34,149 nt of DNA from Hyphococcus sp. GTDB lineage: Bacteria; Pseudomonadota; Alphaproteobacteria; Caulobacterales; Parvularculaceae. The translations under genes and the position numbers were made by a program. The stretch lies in the NCBI GenBank assembly GCA_021776415.1, contig JAJFFY010000014.1:1-34149 (forward strand), read 5' to 3'. Under the pieces are notes generated by a model. That model made no database searches, was not told the DNA's origin, and saw only the letters and a list, made by a program, of their open reading frames with translations. Positions 25,238-33,267 of the stretch are shown here, piece after piece; within the stretch, counting starts at the first letter, position 1; every line of letters starts with the position of its first letter.

Positions 25238-27091
25238 ATGGGCGATCCCATCAAGCGCATTGAGCGCCGATCAAAACGAACGATCTTCTCCGCCTTTCTA
25301 ACCCGCGCCCGCAAAAGCGGCGGCGGCGCCGTCGCGCTGATCGACGGCGACGGCAAAGAGTTCACCTTTAAAGAGCTGACCCGCGCGTCTTTCGCCCTTG
25401 GCGGGGCGATGGCGCGCAAGATGGCGAAAAAAGAGCGGGTCGGCGTCTTGCTGCCAACCGGCGCCGGTTCGCTGATTGCATTTTTTGCGCTTCTGTCGCG
25501 CGGCCGCGTGCCGGCGATGCTCAACTTCACCTCTGGCGCCCGCAATCTTCTGCTCGCCTGCAAGGCAGCCGAGGTTAGCCGCATCGTTACCGCCAGGAAG
25601 TTTATTGAACTGGCCAATCTGCAAGATTTGATCGATGAGCTCGGCCAGGCGGTAGATATCATCTACCTTGAAGACCTCCGCGGCGAGCTCACCAAGCGCG
25701 ACAAGGCGCTGGCTGTGCTCGGGCCATATTTGCCCAAGCTGCTCGCCGCGCAACCGCATTATGATGAGCCCGGTGTGATTTTATTTACATCGGGTACGGA
25801 GGGAACGCCGAAAGGGGTTGTGCTTTCTCACCGCAATCTCATCGCCAATACCGAACAGATTTCAGCGCATGTGACTTTGCTGCCGACCGATATTTTCTTT
25901 AATCCGCTACCGACCTTTCATTGCTATGGCCTTACCGCCGGCGCCTTATGGCCGATCCTCAACGGTCACCGCGTGGTGCTCCACCCCTCGCCGTTACAGA
26001 CCAAAATCATCCCTAAACGGATCTTAGAGACCGGCTCGACAGTATTATTTGCGACCGACACTTTTCTTTCGCAATATATGCGCGCCAGCGCCGATGGCGC
26101 GATGTCGTCGCTGCGCATATCAGTTTGCGGCGCGGAGCGGGTGCGCGATGAAACCCGGGCCGCGGCGAAAAAGCGTTTTGGTTTTGAAGTTTTGGAAGGC
26201 TACGGCGTCACTGAAGGCTCGCCGGTGCTGGCCGCCAATCAACCCGGCGACATCCGCTCCGGCACGGTCGGGCAATTGCTGCCGGGCATTGAATCTCGCC
26301 TTAAACCGGTGGAAGGCCTTGAAAATGCTGGGCGATTGCAGGTCCGCGGGCTCAACATCATGAAGGGCTACATCACCTCGGATGAGCCCGGCGTCATCAA
26401 ACCGCTCGAAGATGGCTGGCACGATACCGGCGATGTCGTCGCTATCAATGGCGACGGATATGTCTCTATTCGCGGCCGGGTGAAGCGCTTTGCAAAAATC
26501 GGCGGCGAGATGGTGTCGCTGGCGGTGGTTGAAAATTGCGCCTCCGCCGTCTGGCCGGACAATCTCCACGCCGCGGCGATTTTGTCTGACGCGAAGAAAG
26601 GCGAGCAGATTATTCTGGTGACGGATTGCACATCGGCGCCGCGCGAACTTCTTCTCGCCTGGGCGCAGTCGCACGGCGTTGCCGAACTTGCGGTCCCGAA
26701 GAAAATTATCTGCGTTGAAGAAATGCCGGTTCAGGGCACCGGCAAGATAAACTTCCTGAAAGTCAAAACCCTCGCAGAAGAAGGCCTTGAGGCGCTGGCG
26801 AAAGCCAAGGCAGAAACTCAGCCGGAACCTTCCAAGCGCGAGCTGAAAAAACGCGCAGCGCAAGAACGCGACGAACAAAAGCGCGCCGAACGCGAGGTAA
26901 AAGCTGCGGAGAAAGCAGCCGCAGAGATCGCCGAGAAGGAAAGCATTGAAGAGGGCATCACTGAAGACGAAACCATTGAAGACGGTGTCTCTGAAAACGG
27001 TGTCTCTGATAATCGGGTCGTTGAAGATGGGCCCGTTTCAACGGCGGCCAATGACGATAGCGAAGACCTCAACAAGGACGCCGCTGAATAG
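25238..27091 (+). CDS. AMP-binding acyl-CoA/acyl-ACP synthetase (Aas C-terminal-like) with long charged tail
   Basis: 617-residue adenylate-forming enzyme that activates fatty acids. Motifs in order: P-loop FTSGTEGTPKG (about 183-193), HCYGLTAG (A4-like), YGVTEGSP (322-329), DGWHDTGDV (392-400), SIRGRVKRFAKIGGEMVSL (A8, about 410-428) and PVQGTGKINF with the A10 lysine at 503. The overall pattern resembles the acyl-ACP synthetase half of E. coli Aas (2-acylglycerophosphoethanolamine acyltransferase), here without the fused acyltransferase. From about residue 520 a Lys/Glu/Ala-rich segment likely forms a coiled coil, then an acidic repeat-bearing tail (EDGVSENGVSDN) ends the protein; this is not part of the family core. 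AGGA lies 6 nt before the ATG. Confidence 0.85.
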   Translation: MGDPIKRIERRSKRTIFSAFLTRARKSGGGAVALIDGDGKEFTFKELTRASFALGGAMARKMAKKERVGVLLPTGAGSLIAFFALLSRGRVPAMLNFTSGARNLLLACKAAEVSRIVTARKFIELANLQDLIDELGQAVDIIYLEDLRGELTKRDKALAVLGPYLPKLLAAQPHYDEPGVILFTSGTEGTPKGVVLSHRNLIANTEQISAHVTLLPTDIFFNPLPTFHCYGLTAGALWPILNGHRVVLHPSPLQTKIIPKRILETGSTVLFATDTFLSQYMRASADGAMSSLRISVCGAERVRDETRAAAKKRFGFEVLEGYGVTEGSPVLAANQPGDIRSGTVGQLLPGIESRLKPVEGLENAGRLQVRGLNIMKGYITSDEPGVIKPLEDGWHDTGDVVAINGDGYVSIRGRVKRFAKIGGEMVSLAVVENCASAVWPDNLHAAAILSDAKKGEQIILVTDCTSAPRELLLAWAQSHGVAELAVPKKIICVEEMPVQGTGKINFLKVKTLAEEGLEALAKAKAETQPEPSKRELKKRAAQERDEQKRAEREVKAAEKAAAEIAEKESIEEGITEDETIEDGVSENGVSDNRVVEDGPVSTAANDDSEDLNKDAAE

Positions 27092-27112
27092 TCCCGCGCA
27101 ACCGGCTTAGCT

Positions 27113-28663
27113 CTACAAAACTTTTCTGGCCGCGGCGGCAATGCGTTCAACATCTTCGTCATCGGCCATAGGCTCATCCCCGTCCTGCGAGGGCTGCGAC
27201 GCGGCTTCGTCTGTCGTCGCCGCAGATGTCTGGGCCGCAGATGTCGAGGCCTCCTGCGCATTTTCTTCCGCATCGCCCTGAACCGGCACTACATCTGGCG
27301 GCGCCGCCTCTGGTTCCGCTGGCGCTTTTGGCGCTGTCAGGAGGCGGATCTCTTCAACTGAAACCCCCGCTGCAATATCTTCAAGCGGCGGCGGCGCAAG
27401 GCGCGCAAAATCCATATATTCGCGCACCAGCCGGGCCCAGCCTTCACGGGTGATATGAAACTCACCCTCAGCGCCAGGGCGCGGATCACGCGGCGCGGCC
27501 GCGGCGCGCTCCAGCCAGATACGCGCCTCATCCTCGCCGCCCAACCCGCCGACCGCGCTCGCCATCAGTGAATATTCAAGCGCCGTCGGGGCGCCGGTCA
27601 ATAACGGCTCCAGCACCTTGATCGCACTGGTCCATTCACCGACAAGGTTGTCGGCCCGCGCTTCGAGAAGCTTGGCTTCGCGGCAAGACGGGTTCTTAGC
27701 AGCAAGCTTGCGCAAACGCTCGGCTCGCTTTTCCGCACTTTCATCCGTATAAAGCTTATCATAGACTTGCACATAGGCAGGGTGCGCCTGCGCTGTAAAA
27801 GCCAGCTCAATGATTTTTGCCGCCTTGCCGGCCTTCCCGGCGTCGCTAAAAAGCCGGGCGGCAAGCACAGCTGCGGGGGCAAAAGACGGCGCCAGTTTCA
27901 GCGCCGCTTCCACATCGGTTAGCGCGGCTTTCTTGTCGTCGCCAAGAGACGCCGCATATGCATCCGCCGTTAACAGCGCCGCCGTCGCGCGGTCGGCTTT
28001 GTCGGCGGCAATTATATTGTTGCGCCGGCCACGGGCAATCGCATCGCGGGCCTCGCCCCAGGCGCCGCGCTCCAGCCCAAGCTCGATGACACTATCAAAC
28101 GCCCAGCGCGCATTGGAACGCAGACGAAACGCCCGCTCAGCATGCTCGCGCGCCGCCGCCCGGTCGTCCTTCGCCATCGCCTGCAGGTAGAGCCCTTTAA
28201 GGCCCAAAAATTCCGTCTCCGGCGCCTCCAGCATCGCCGTATAAGCAATTCTCGCCGCCGCCTCGTCGCCGCTTAAATGCGCAGCCTGAGCGCCAAGAAG
28301 CCGGGTCAGCGCCAGATCATCGAGATGGCGCTGGGCGACTTTTGCGTGATGCGACGCATCCGCCGCATCGCCGACCGCCACCGCCTCAAGCCCTCTTGTG
28401 AGCGCGGCGATGCCGCGATTGCGCCGGACCTCTTTGTCGCGGGCCCTGACCTTTGCCGGCAGCGCCATGATGTCTTTGATCTTGTGGGTTATGTAAATCA
28501 CGATCAGGAAGGCCGCAAATAAGCCGCCGCCAATCAATCCCGAAGGCCCGTCAAATTTGTAGCCGAACGCCTCGCCCGCAACCCGACTGTCAAGGCTGGC
28601 AAAATATGTGATCGATCCCGCAAACAGGATAATCATCAGTAAAAAGATTAATATACGGATCAT
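27113..28663 (-). CDS. hemY: HemY-like membrane TPR protein
   Basis: 516-residue inner-membrane protein: helices at about 3-21 and 43-60 (HemY_N), then TPR-like helical repeats to about residue 380, and a Pro/Ala/Glu-rich tail (from about 430). This is the proteobacterial HemY of the hemCDXY-type clusters, not the Bacillus protoporphyrinogen oxidase of the same name. Role in heme synthesis is inferred from conserved neighbourhood. The open frame extends to 28762, but ATG 28663 (MIRILIFLLMI) matches the family start and lies 11 nt after the upstream stop. Third gene of hemD-mic60-hemY; converges on the acyl-activating gene 21 nt away. Confidence 0.88.
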   Translation of the reverse strand: MIRILIFLLMIILFAGSITYFASLDSRVAGEAFGYKFDGPSGLIGGGLFAAFLIVIYITHKIKDIMALPAKVRARDKEVRRNRGIAALTRGLEAVAVGDAADASHHAKVAQRHLDDLALTRLLGAQAAHLSGDEAAARIAYTAMLEAPETEFLGLKGLYLQAMAKDDRAAAREHAERAFRLRSNARWAFDSVIELGLERGAWGEARDAIARGRRNNIIAADKADRATAALLTADAYAASLGDDKKAALTDVEAALKLAPSFAPAAVLAARLFSDAGKAGKAAKIIELAFTAQAHPAYVQVYDKLYTDESAEKRAERLRKLAAKNPSCREAKLLEARADNLVGEWTSAIKVLEPLLTGAPTALEYSLMASAVGGLGGEDEARIWLERAAAAPRDPRPGAEGEFHITREGWARLVREYMDFARLAPPPLEDIAAGVSVEEIRLLTAPKAPAEPEAAPPDVVPVQGDAEENAQEASTSAAQTSAATTDEAASQPSQDGDEPMADDEDVERIAAAARKVL

Positions 28664-28674
28664 AAACTCGCCGC

Positions 28675-30213
28675 CTATTTCCCGTTCGCTTGCGTGAAGC
28701 GCTCGCCCAATGCCGCAACCGCCGCCTCTGCCGCTACGCGTGCGTGCGCCTGCGCCAACCACTCGCCCATCGCCTCGCGCGCGGGCTCTGGCAATGGCCT
28801 GAGCTCATCTAACGCGCGAGATATGTCATTTTGACTAACCGCACTCTCGGCTCTGGAAATAATCGCCGCCGGGCTGTCACCAGCTTCCGGTTTGGCGGGA
28901 CGCACGCTGATAAGGCCCATCAACCGCGCAGCAATAGCCCCGTGTTTTTCCTCGCCCGCCGCCGCCAGGCCGGCGCGCGCCGCCGCGCCAAACCCATCGC
29001 GCAGCACCAAAAGCGCCGGAACGCCGCTTTCGGCGTGGGGCTGCAAAATGCGGATCGCTGGCGCATCCGGCGCAATCTCGGCAAGCAAGGCCAACTCGCG
29101 CGCATATGGCGCGCCCGCCTTCACCGCCCGCTCAAGCCCGCCAAATGCGACCACGCCGGCGGCAAACTGCGCCGGAGCAATGCCGTCAATATTCTGGATC
29201 TTGTCGAGGTCGGCGCGGAGCGACGACCATTGCGCCGCCGCACGCTCATCACGTTCGCCAAGCGCGGCGGCAAAATCTTGGCGCAGCGCGGCTACCTCGT
29301 CTTCCAGCGCTGCCGAGCGCGCGCGTTCCGCCGCCAGCGCCGCAACGATATCCGCGGTTTCCAATCGCACAATTTCTTTGATGGCGCCCAAATCATTTTC
29401 GATTTTGGCCGCATCTGTGCCGGGCGTAGTGACGTCAGGGGAAATTGCGGCTTCCTCAATCAAGGGCTCAACCGGTTCGTCAATAATTTCCGGGCCATCA
29501 GTCGGATCTACAACGCCAGCATCTGGCGCAAGCGCATCCGCCTCAGGCGAGAGTGCGTTGTCGTCCTCAAACTCAAATGACATCGGCGCATCCTGCGGCG
29601 TCTCAACATCACGCTCAACCGCCTCGCCGGGGGCCAGAAGCGCATCTTTTAAATCCTCGCCCAAGGGCTGCGCGTTTATTTTCCCGTCGTCAGAAAGTGG
29701 CGCCGAAGGCATATCATCCGTCTGCTGAGTATTTGGGCCGATAACCGCCTCACTTGCGGCCTGTTTTGCTATATCTACGCCATCATTGGTTATCTTTTCC
29801 GGATCGACGCCGTCAGTTTGCGCCGCTGGCGGCTCGCTTTCTGCCTGGTCCGGTGCTTCTTCACCCTTATCGGCCTCAACAGCGGCGTCGTCTTCCTGCG
29901 CCGCCACAGGCGGGGGCGCGGCGGCCTCGTCGCCCGATTGCAGGCGCCAAGCCACAACAACAACCGCCACAACCACAAAGACGGCGAGCAAAATCACCCC
30001 TGGCGTCAGCCATGATTTCGGCGGCGCCGGGGCGGGGCCGTCTGCCGTCGCCGCATCCGCGACGGCCTCGTCGCCATCATCAAAGCCGGCGCCAAGCCGA
30101 GACGCTTCGCCCTCATCGACAATTTCAGCTTCCACTTCTGGAATCGACGAAGCCGCGTCAGAGGGCGCCTCAACGGGCGCGTCTTCGTCTCGTTTTTTCT
30201 TATCGTCGGTCAT
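28675..30213 (-). CDS. Mitofilin/Mic60 homologue (COG4223)
   Basis: 512-residue protein: acidic N-terminus in the cytoplasm, one membrane helix (about 68-90), a long acidic, low-complexity periplasmic linker (about 95-265), a coiled coil (about 270-340), then the C-terminal mitofilin-like domain (about 345-500: GGLERAVKAGAPYARELALL, ALDELRPLPEPAREAMGEWL). Alphaproteobacterial Mic60 shapes inner-membrane invaginations and is related to the MICOS subunit of mitochondria; its gene is known to neighbour heme genes including hemY, as here. The linker is Asp/Glu-rich and unusually long. Gap to hemY 11 nt, to hemD 60 nt. No RNA or Mic10 partner seen. Confidence 0.82.
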   Translation of the reverse strand: MTDDKKKRDEDAPVEAPSDAASSIPEVEAEIVDEGEASRLGAGFDDGDEAVADAATADGPAPAPPKSWLTPGVILLAVFVVVAVVVVAWRLQSGDEAAAPPPVAAQEDDAAVEADKGEEAPDQAESEPPAAQTDGVDPEKITNDGVDIAKQAASEAVIGPNTQQTDDMPSAPLSDDGKINAQPLGEDLKDALLAPGEAVERDVETPQDAPMSFEFEDDNALSPEADALAPDAGVVDPTDGPEIIDEPVEPLIEEAAISPDVTTPGTDAAKIENDLGAIKEIVRLETADIVAALAAERARSAALEDEVAALRQDFAAALGERDERAAAQWSSLRADLDKIQNIDGIAPAQFAAGVVAFGGLERAVKAGAPYARELALLAEIAPDAPAIRILQPHAESGVPALLVLRDGFGAAARAGLAAAGEEKHGAIAARLMGLISVRPAKPEAGDSPAAIISRAESAVSQNDISRALDELRPLPEPAREAMGEWLAQAHARVAAEAAVAALGERFTQANGK

Positions 30214-30273
30214 TACCCGCCTTTTGTCTTGCCGCCGAGCCTGAAGCCTTGTTACGCGCCGCGCGATTGGCCC

Positions 30274-30984
30274 TCAAGCATTGTCCTTCATCAAATCGAT
30301 CATCGCCGCAGAATTGCGCGAGCCAGCGACATCGATCGACCGCCACGCCAGCGCGCCCGCCGCCTCGGCCACCGCGTCGCTCAAACATGCCGCGCGCATA
30401 TTACCGAAGCGTTCGCCTGCGCCGGCGCTATGGGCCAGCCTGGCAAACAGCGCCGCCGTGCGCGGCGAGAAAAACGCCGCCCAACCCGCATCCGGCGCCA
30501 AATCCAAAAAAAGGGCGACCGGCGGCAGCGCCTCAACCTCGCGCATAGTGTAAAGCGTCATCCGCCGGGCGGCGATATTTTGCGCCTTCAGCGCCGCGAC
30601 CAAGTCGCCGGCGCGCGCGGCGCCGGCAATATGAAGTACTGCGCCCGAAATCATCTGCTTATGGCCTGAGATAAGGCCGGCAAGCGTTTCAACATCACCA
30701 CCGGCGGTTTTAACTTCACAAAAGCCGGCGTCAGCGGCGATTTGAGCCGTCGCCTCGCCAACAGCAAAAACCGGCAGGGTTTTGTCAGTACTGTTCGCAA
30801 GATAGGTGCGCACGCCATTGGCGGAGGTAAAAGCCAACGCACCAACACCCGCTAAATCGACCGCAGCATCTTCAAAAGCCACCTGCATAAGCGGACATAA
30901 TATCGGCTCCAACCTATTTTCCCGGCACAGCGCAGCAAACTCGCTTGCATCCGGTTCAGGGCGCGTTACCAAAACTTGCATCAT
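30274..30984 (-). CDS. hemD: Uroporphyrinogen-III synthase
   Basis: Closes and inverts ring D of hydroxymethylbilane to uroporphyrinogen III. The 236-residue protein is poorly conserved as usual but shows VLVTRPEPDASEFA at the start, LAFTSANGVRTY in the first domain, VFAVGEATAQIAADAGF at the hinge and WAAFFSPRTAALFA in the second. First gene of hemD-mic60-hemY. Two adjacent ATGs (30984 and 30981) are possible; GAAGGA fits the second better. hemC is not present in the window; the divergent neighbour is tsaD. Confidence 0.9.
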   Translation of the reverse strand: MMQVLVTRPEPDASEFAALCRENRLEPILCPLMQVAFEDAAVDLAGVGALAFTSANGVRTYLANSTDKTLPVFAVGEATAQIAADAGFCEVKTAGGDVETLAGLISGHKQMISGAVLHIAGAARAGDLVAALKAQNIAARRMTLYTMREVEALPPVALFLDLAPDAGWAAFFSPRTAALFARLAHSAGAGERFGNMRAACLSDAVAEAAGALAWRSIDVAGSRNSAAMIDLMKDNA

Positions 30985-31162
30985 AGTCCTTCGCCGCTGC
31001 TACCCTCAAAGACGTTTTACCGCCGCACTCGTTTTATGCCCGGAACAAATGCCGCAGCGATGAAATCAGGCGCGCGGGCCTTGCTTTCATAGCAATGACG
31101 CTGTTCATGCCCTCATTCACTCGGAGTATCATAGGCTGTCTGTTCCATCCGCATATAAAGAC

Positions 31163-32248
31163 TTGGTCGTTCTCGGGATTGAAACAAGTTGCGATGATAC
31201 CGCAGCTTCTGTTGTGCGCCGCGAGAGCGGCGGCGGTTGCCGGATTTTATCCGACGAGGTCTGGACCGATTACGACGATCATGCGGCCTATGGCGGCGTG
31301 GTGCCGGAAATTGCCGCGCGCAGCCATGTTGAGCGCCTTGATCTCACCATTGAAAAAGCGGTCCACGCTTCTGGCCTGTCGTTTAACGACATCGACGCCA
31401 TCGCCGCCACTGCCGGGCCGGGCCTGGTCGGCGGGGTGATGGTTGGCCTGACCACCGCAAAAGCCATTTGTCTGGCGCATTCAAAACCGCTGATTGCCAT
31501 CAATCATCTGGAAGGCCATGCGCTGTCGGCGCGTATGACGGAGGCGGCGGGCTTCCCTTATCTGCTGCTGCTCATTTCCGGCGGCCATACCCAGCTGATC
31601 TGGGTCGCCGGGCTCGGGGATTACCGCCGCCTGGGTACGACCATCGATGATGCAGCCGGCGAGGCTTTCGACAAGACCGCAAAATTGCTCGGCCTCGGTC
31701 AGCCTGGGGGCCCGCGCATTGAGGCCGCCGCCGCGAACGGTGATGCCGACCGGTATGACTTTCCCAAACCGCTGCAACGTCGGTCCGGATGTGATTTTTC
31801 TTTTTCCGGCCTGAAAACCGCGGTGCGCGAGGCGACGCAAAGTATGACCGCGCCGAGCGAGGCAAATATCGCGGATATTGCCGCATCTTTTCAGTACGCC
31901 GCCGCGCGCCATCTGACGCAGCGCACGGAACGAGCGATGGCGATGGCGCCGGCCGATGAAGCGACGCCGCGGCTGGTTGTCGCCGGCGGGGTCGCCGCTA
32001 ATGGCGTGATCCGGTCAATACTGAGTTCGCTTTGTGAACGTAGTGGCTGGACGCTGATCGCGCCGCCGGCAAAATACTGCACCGATAATGGCGCAATGAT
32101 CGCCTGGGCTGGGGCTGAGCGATTGGCCGCCAATTTGGCGCCGCCCATGGACGAGGCTCTGGCGCTGGCGCCGCGCGCCCGCTGGCCGCTGGCGCCGCCG
32201 CCCGAGGGCGCGGCGATTGGCGGTGGGCGCAAGGGCCCGAAGGCTTAA
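31163..32248 (+). CDS. tsaD: tRNA threonylcarbamoyladenosine (t6A) synthase TsaD
   Basis: Transfers threonylcarbamoyl to A37 of ANN-decoding tRNAs, with TsaB and TsaE. The 361-residue protein carries LGIETSCDDTA at the ATP fold, YGGVVPEIAARSH, the Fe-binding NHLEGH (His115, His119), LISGGHTQLI, DDAAGEAFDKTAKLLGL, FSFSGLKTAV and CTDNGAMIAW with the third metal ligand. The start is a TTG at 31163, which aligns with the family first residue; no in-frame ATG or GTG lies just upstream. A Pro/Gly/Lys-rich C-terminal tail overlaps the convergent Rrf2 gene by 4 nt. Confidence 0.96.
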   Translation: MVVLGIETSCDDTAASVVRRESGGGCRILSDEVWTDYDDHAAYGGVVPEIAARSHVERLDLTIEKAVHASGLSFNDIDAIAATAGPGLVGGVMVGLTTAKAICLAHSKPLIAINHLEGHALSARMTEAAGFPYLLLLISGGHTQLIWVAGLGDYRRLGTTIDDAAGEAFDKTAKLLGLGQPGGPRIEAAAANGDADRYDFPKPLQRRSGCDFSFSGLKTAVREATQSMTAPSEANIADIAASFQYAAARHLTQRTERAMAMAPADEATPRLVVAGGVAANGVIRSILSSLCERSGWTLIAPPAKYCTDNGAMIAWAGAERLAANLAPPMDEALALAPRARWPLAPPPEGAAIGGGRKGPKA

Positions 32249-32676
32249 GCGGCCATGCTGTCGGCTTTGATGTCCTTGACGATTTGCTTGAGGCTGGCGA
32301 CCGCTAATGTGTCGAGGAAAGCCGCCTCAGCCGCATCGGTGACACGGCGCAGCGCCGGTTGGACATTGCGCCCCACCAGACAACTCTGGTCCGCCACACT
32401 GCGCGGCGGCGCGACGATAGCGGGCTCGTCCATGGCGCGGTAAATTTCTAACAGGGAAATCTTCTTTGGCGATCTCGCAAGCATCGCGCCGCCGCCCTTG
32501 CCAAGTTGCGACAGGGTCAGACCGGCGCGCGCCAGGTCCGACAGCAGGCGCCGCACCACCGCAGGGTTGGTCCCGACACTGGCGGCAATTGCCTCCGACG
32601 CAACCGGTTTGCCGCGCTGCAGCGCCAGCGCCGCTAAGATGTGAACGGCGACACAAAATCTGGTGGATGCGGCCAT
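32245..32676 (-). CDS. Rrf2 family transcriptional regulator (YwnA-like)
   Basis: 143-residue winged-helix regulator. The N-terminal part STRFCVAVHILAALAL and the recognition region VASEAIAASVGTNPAVVRRLLSDL match Rrf2, with the wing LGKGGGAMLARSPKKISLLEIYRAMDE. IscR and NsrR carry three clustered Cys for an Fe-S cluster; here only one Cys (SCLVGRNV) is in that region, so it is probably cluster-free like YwnA/CymR types. It converges on tsaD with a 4-nt overlap. A candidate operator sits 17 nt upstream of the start and a second lies 163 nt further, suggesting autoregulation. Effector and other targets unknown. Confidence 0.87.
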   Translation of the reverse strand: MAASTRFCVAVHILAALALQRGKPVASEAIAASVGTNPAVVRRLLSDLARAGLTLSQLGKGGGAMLARSPKKISLLEIYRAMDEPAIVAPPRSVADQSCLVGRNVQPALRRVTDAAEAAFLDTLAVASLKQIVKDIKADSMAA

Positions 32677-32692
32677 ACTTTTTGGTTCCGTA

Positions 32693-32715
32693 TTACGTAA
32701 CTAGATGTGTAACAC
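32693..32715. promoter_or_regulatory. Operator-like motif A, beside the Rrf2 start
   Basis: Begins TTACGTAACT and ends GTAACAC. It shares 17 of 23 positions with motif B at 32856-32878. The first part contains the palindrome TTACGTAA. Location just upstream of the Rrf2 start fits an autoregulatory site. Confidence 0.5.
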
Positions 32716-32855
32716 AGTTGTAGCTCAGCTTTCCAAATTGTTGGTTAACCGCTGATGCGGGAATCTGGCGAATGCGCAGCAAGGGCGTCATCCCAGATTT
32801 AAAGCCAAAGTATGACCGGTATAACCCGGCCGCCCGGCAAAATAGCTGGCCCTAC

Positions 32856-32878
32856 TTACGTAACTTGCACAGTTACAC
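32856..32878. promoter_or_regulatory. Operator-like motif B
   Basis: Begins TTACGTAACT and ends GTTACAC. It includes the perfect inverted repeat GTAACT-TGCAC-AGTTAC (32860-32876). It lies 163 nt from motif A in the same orientation. Both may be bound by the Rrf2 protein; inference from position and shared sequence. Confidence 0.5.
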
Positions 32879-32936
32879 TATGGAGCCGCAGCGCCAGACG
32901 AGATCCTTCAGCTCTCCATGCCGGAACAAAAAAAGA

Positions 32937-32963
32937 CGCGGAAACCGGGGGGCGGTTTCCGCG
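32937..32963 (-). terminator. Strong intrinsic terminator downstream of the small peptide gene
   Basis: Perfect 10-bp stem CGCGGAAACC/GGTTTCCGCG with a 7-nt loop. On the minus strand it is followed by TCTTTTTTTTG, an excellent T-run, and on the plus strand by CTTCTTATT, so it may work both ways. The nearest minus-strand gene is the peptide ORF ending 88 nt earlier. Confidence 0.88.
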
Positions 32964-33051
32964 CTTCTTATTCGCTGCGGCATAGGGAGGTGCGTCCAAA
33001 CAGGGGGAGGGGACAGCAACCGCAGCGACAGGGGTCTTGTTGGGCCGCCAG

Positions 33052-33171
33052 TTAGGCGACGACGCCAGCGGTGGCGAAGTCAGCAAAACCGAACAATGCG
33101 GCGCCGAGAATTCCAGTAAGCGTCAGGGAAATAACGGCTTTGAGGGCGAAATCTTTAAAGGAGGATGTCAT
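33052..33171 (-). CDS. Hydrophobic 39-residue peptide
   Basis: Short ORF reading MTSSFKDFALKAV, then ISLTLTGILGAALFGF and ADFATAGVVA, ending in TAA. A charged start followed by about 18 hydrophobic residues suggests a single membrane helix or a signal peptide releasing a tiny peptide. An in-frame ATG at 33189 would add MKRDYA, making 45 residues. AAAGAGA lies about 8 nt before ATG 33171. It sits between a consensus-like promoter (33268-33296) and a strong terminator (32937-32963), so a transcript of roughly 320 nt is expected. I do not recognise the family. The RNA itself could be the functional product. Confidence 0.55.
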   Translation of the reverse strand: MTSSFKDFALKAVISLTLTGILGAALFGFADFATAGVVA

Positions 33172-33267
33172 GGCGTAATCTCTTTTCATTCTGATCTAGT
33201 CGATCTTGTCGTTTCTTGTTTTTCCGTCCCGGCAGCCCTGCGATCAGAACCCCGCGGCGATGAGAGG

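Larger units (their letters stand above)
32677..33051. other. 375-nt non-coding region between the Rrf2 gene and the small peptide gene
   Basis: No credible protein gene. It contains the two similar operator-like motifs, presumably the Rrf2 promoter, and the strong terminator at 32937-32963. The plus-strand open frame 32772-33119 is Arg/Ser-rich and crosses all of these elements, so I treat it as chance. Confidence 0.6.

Noticed and set aside
28664..28762. N-terminal extension of hemY
   Set aside because: It overlaps the end of the mic60 gene, reads as Gly/Arg-rich shadow, and the family start is at 28663.
32772..33119. Plus-strand 115-codon open frame
   Set aside because: Arg/Ser-rich composition, crosses the operator motif, terminator and the minus-strand peptide ORF, no ribosome site.
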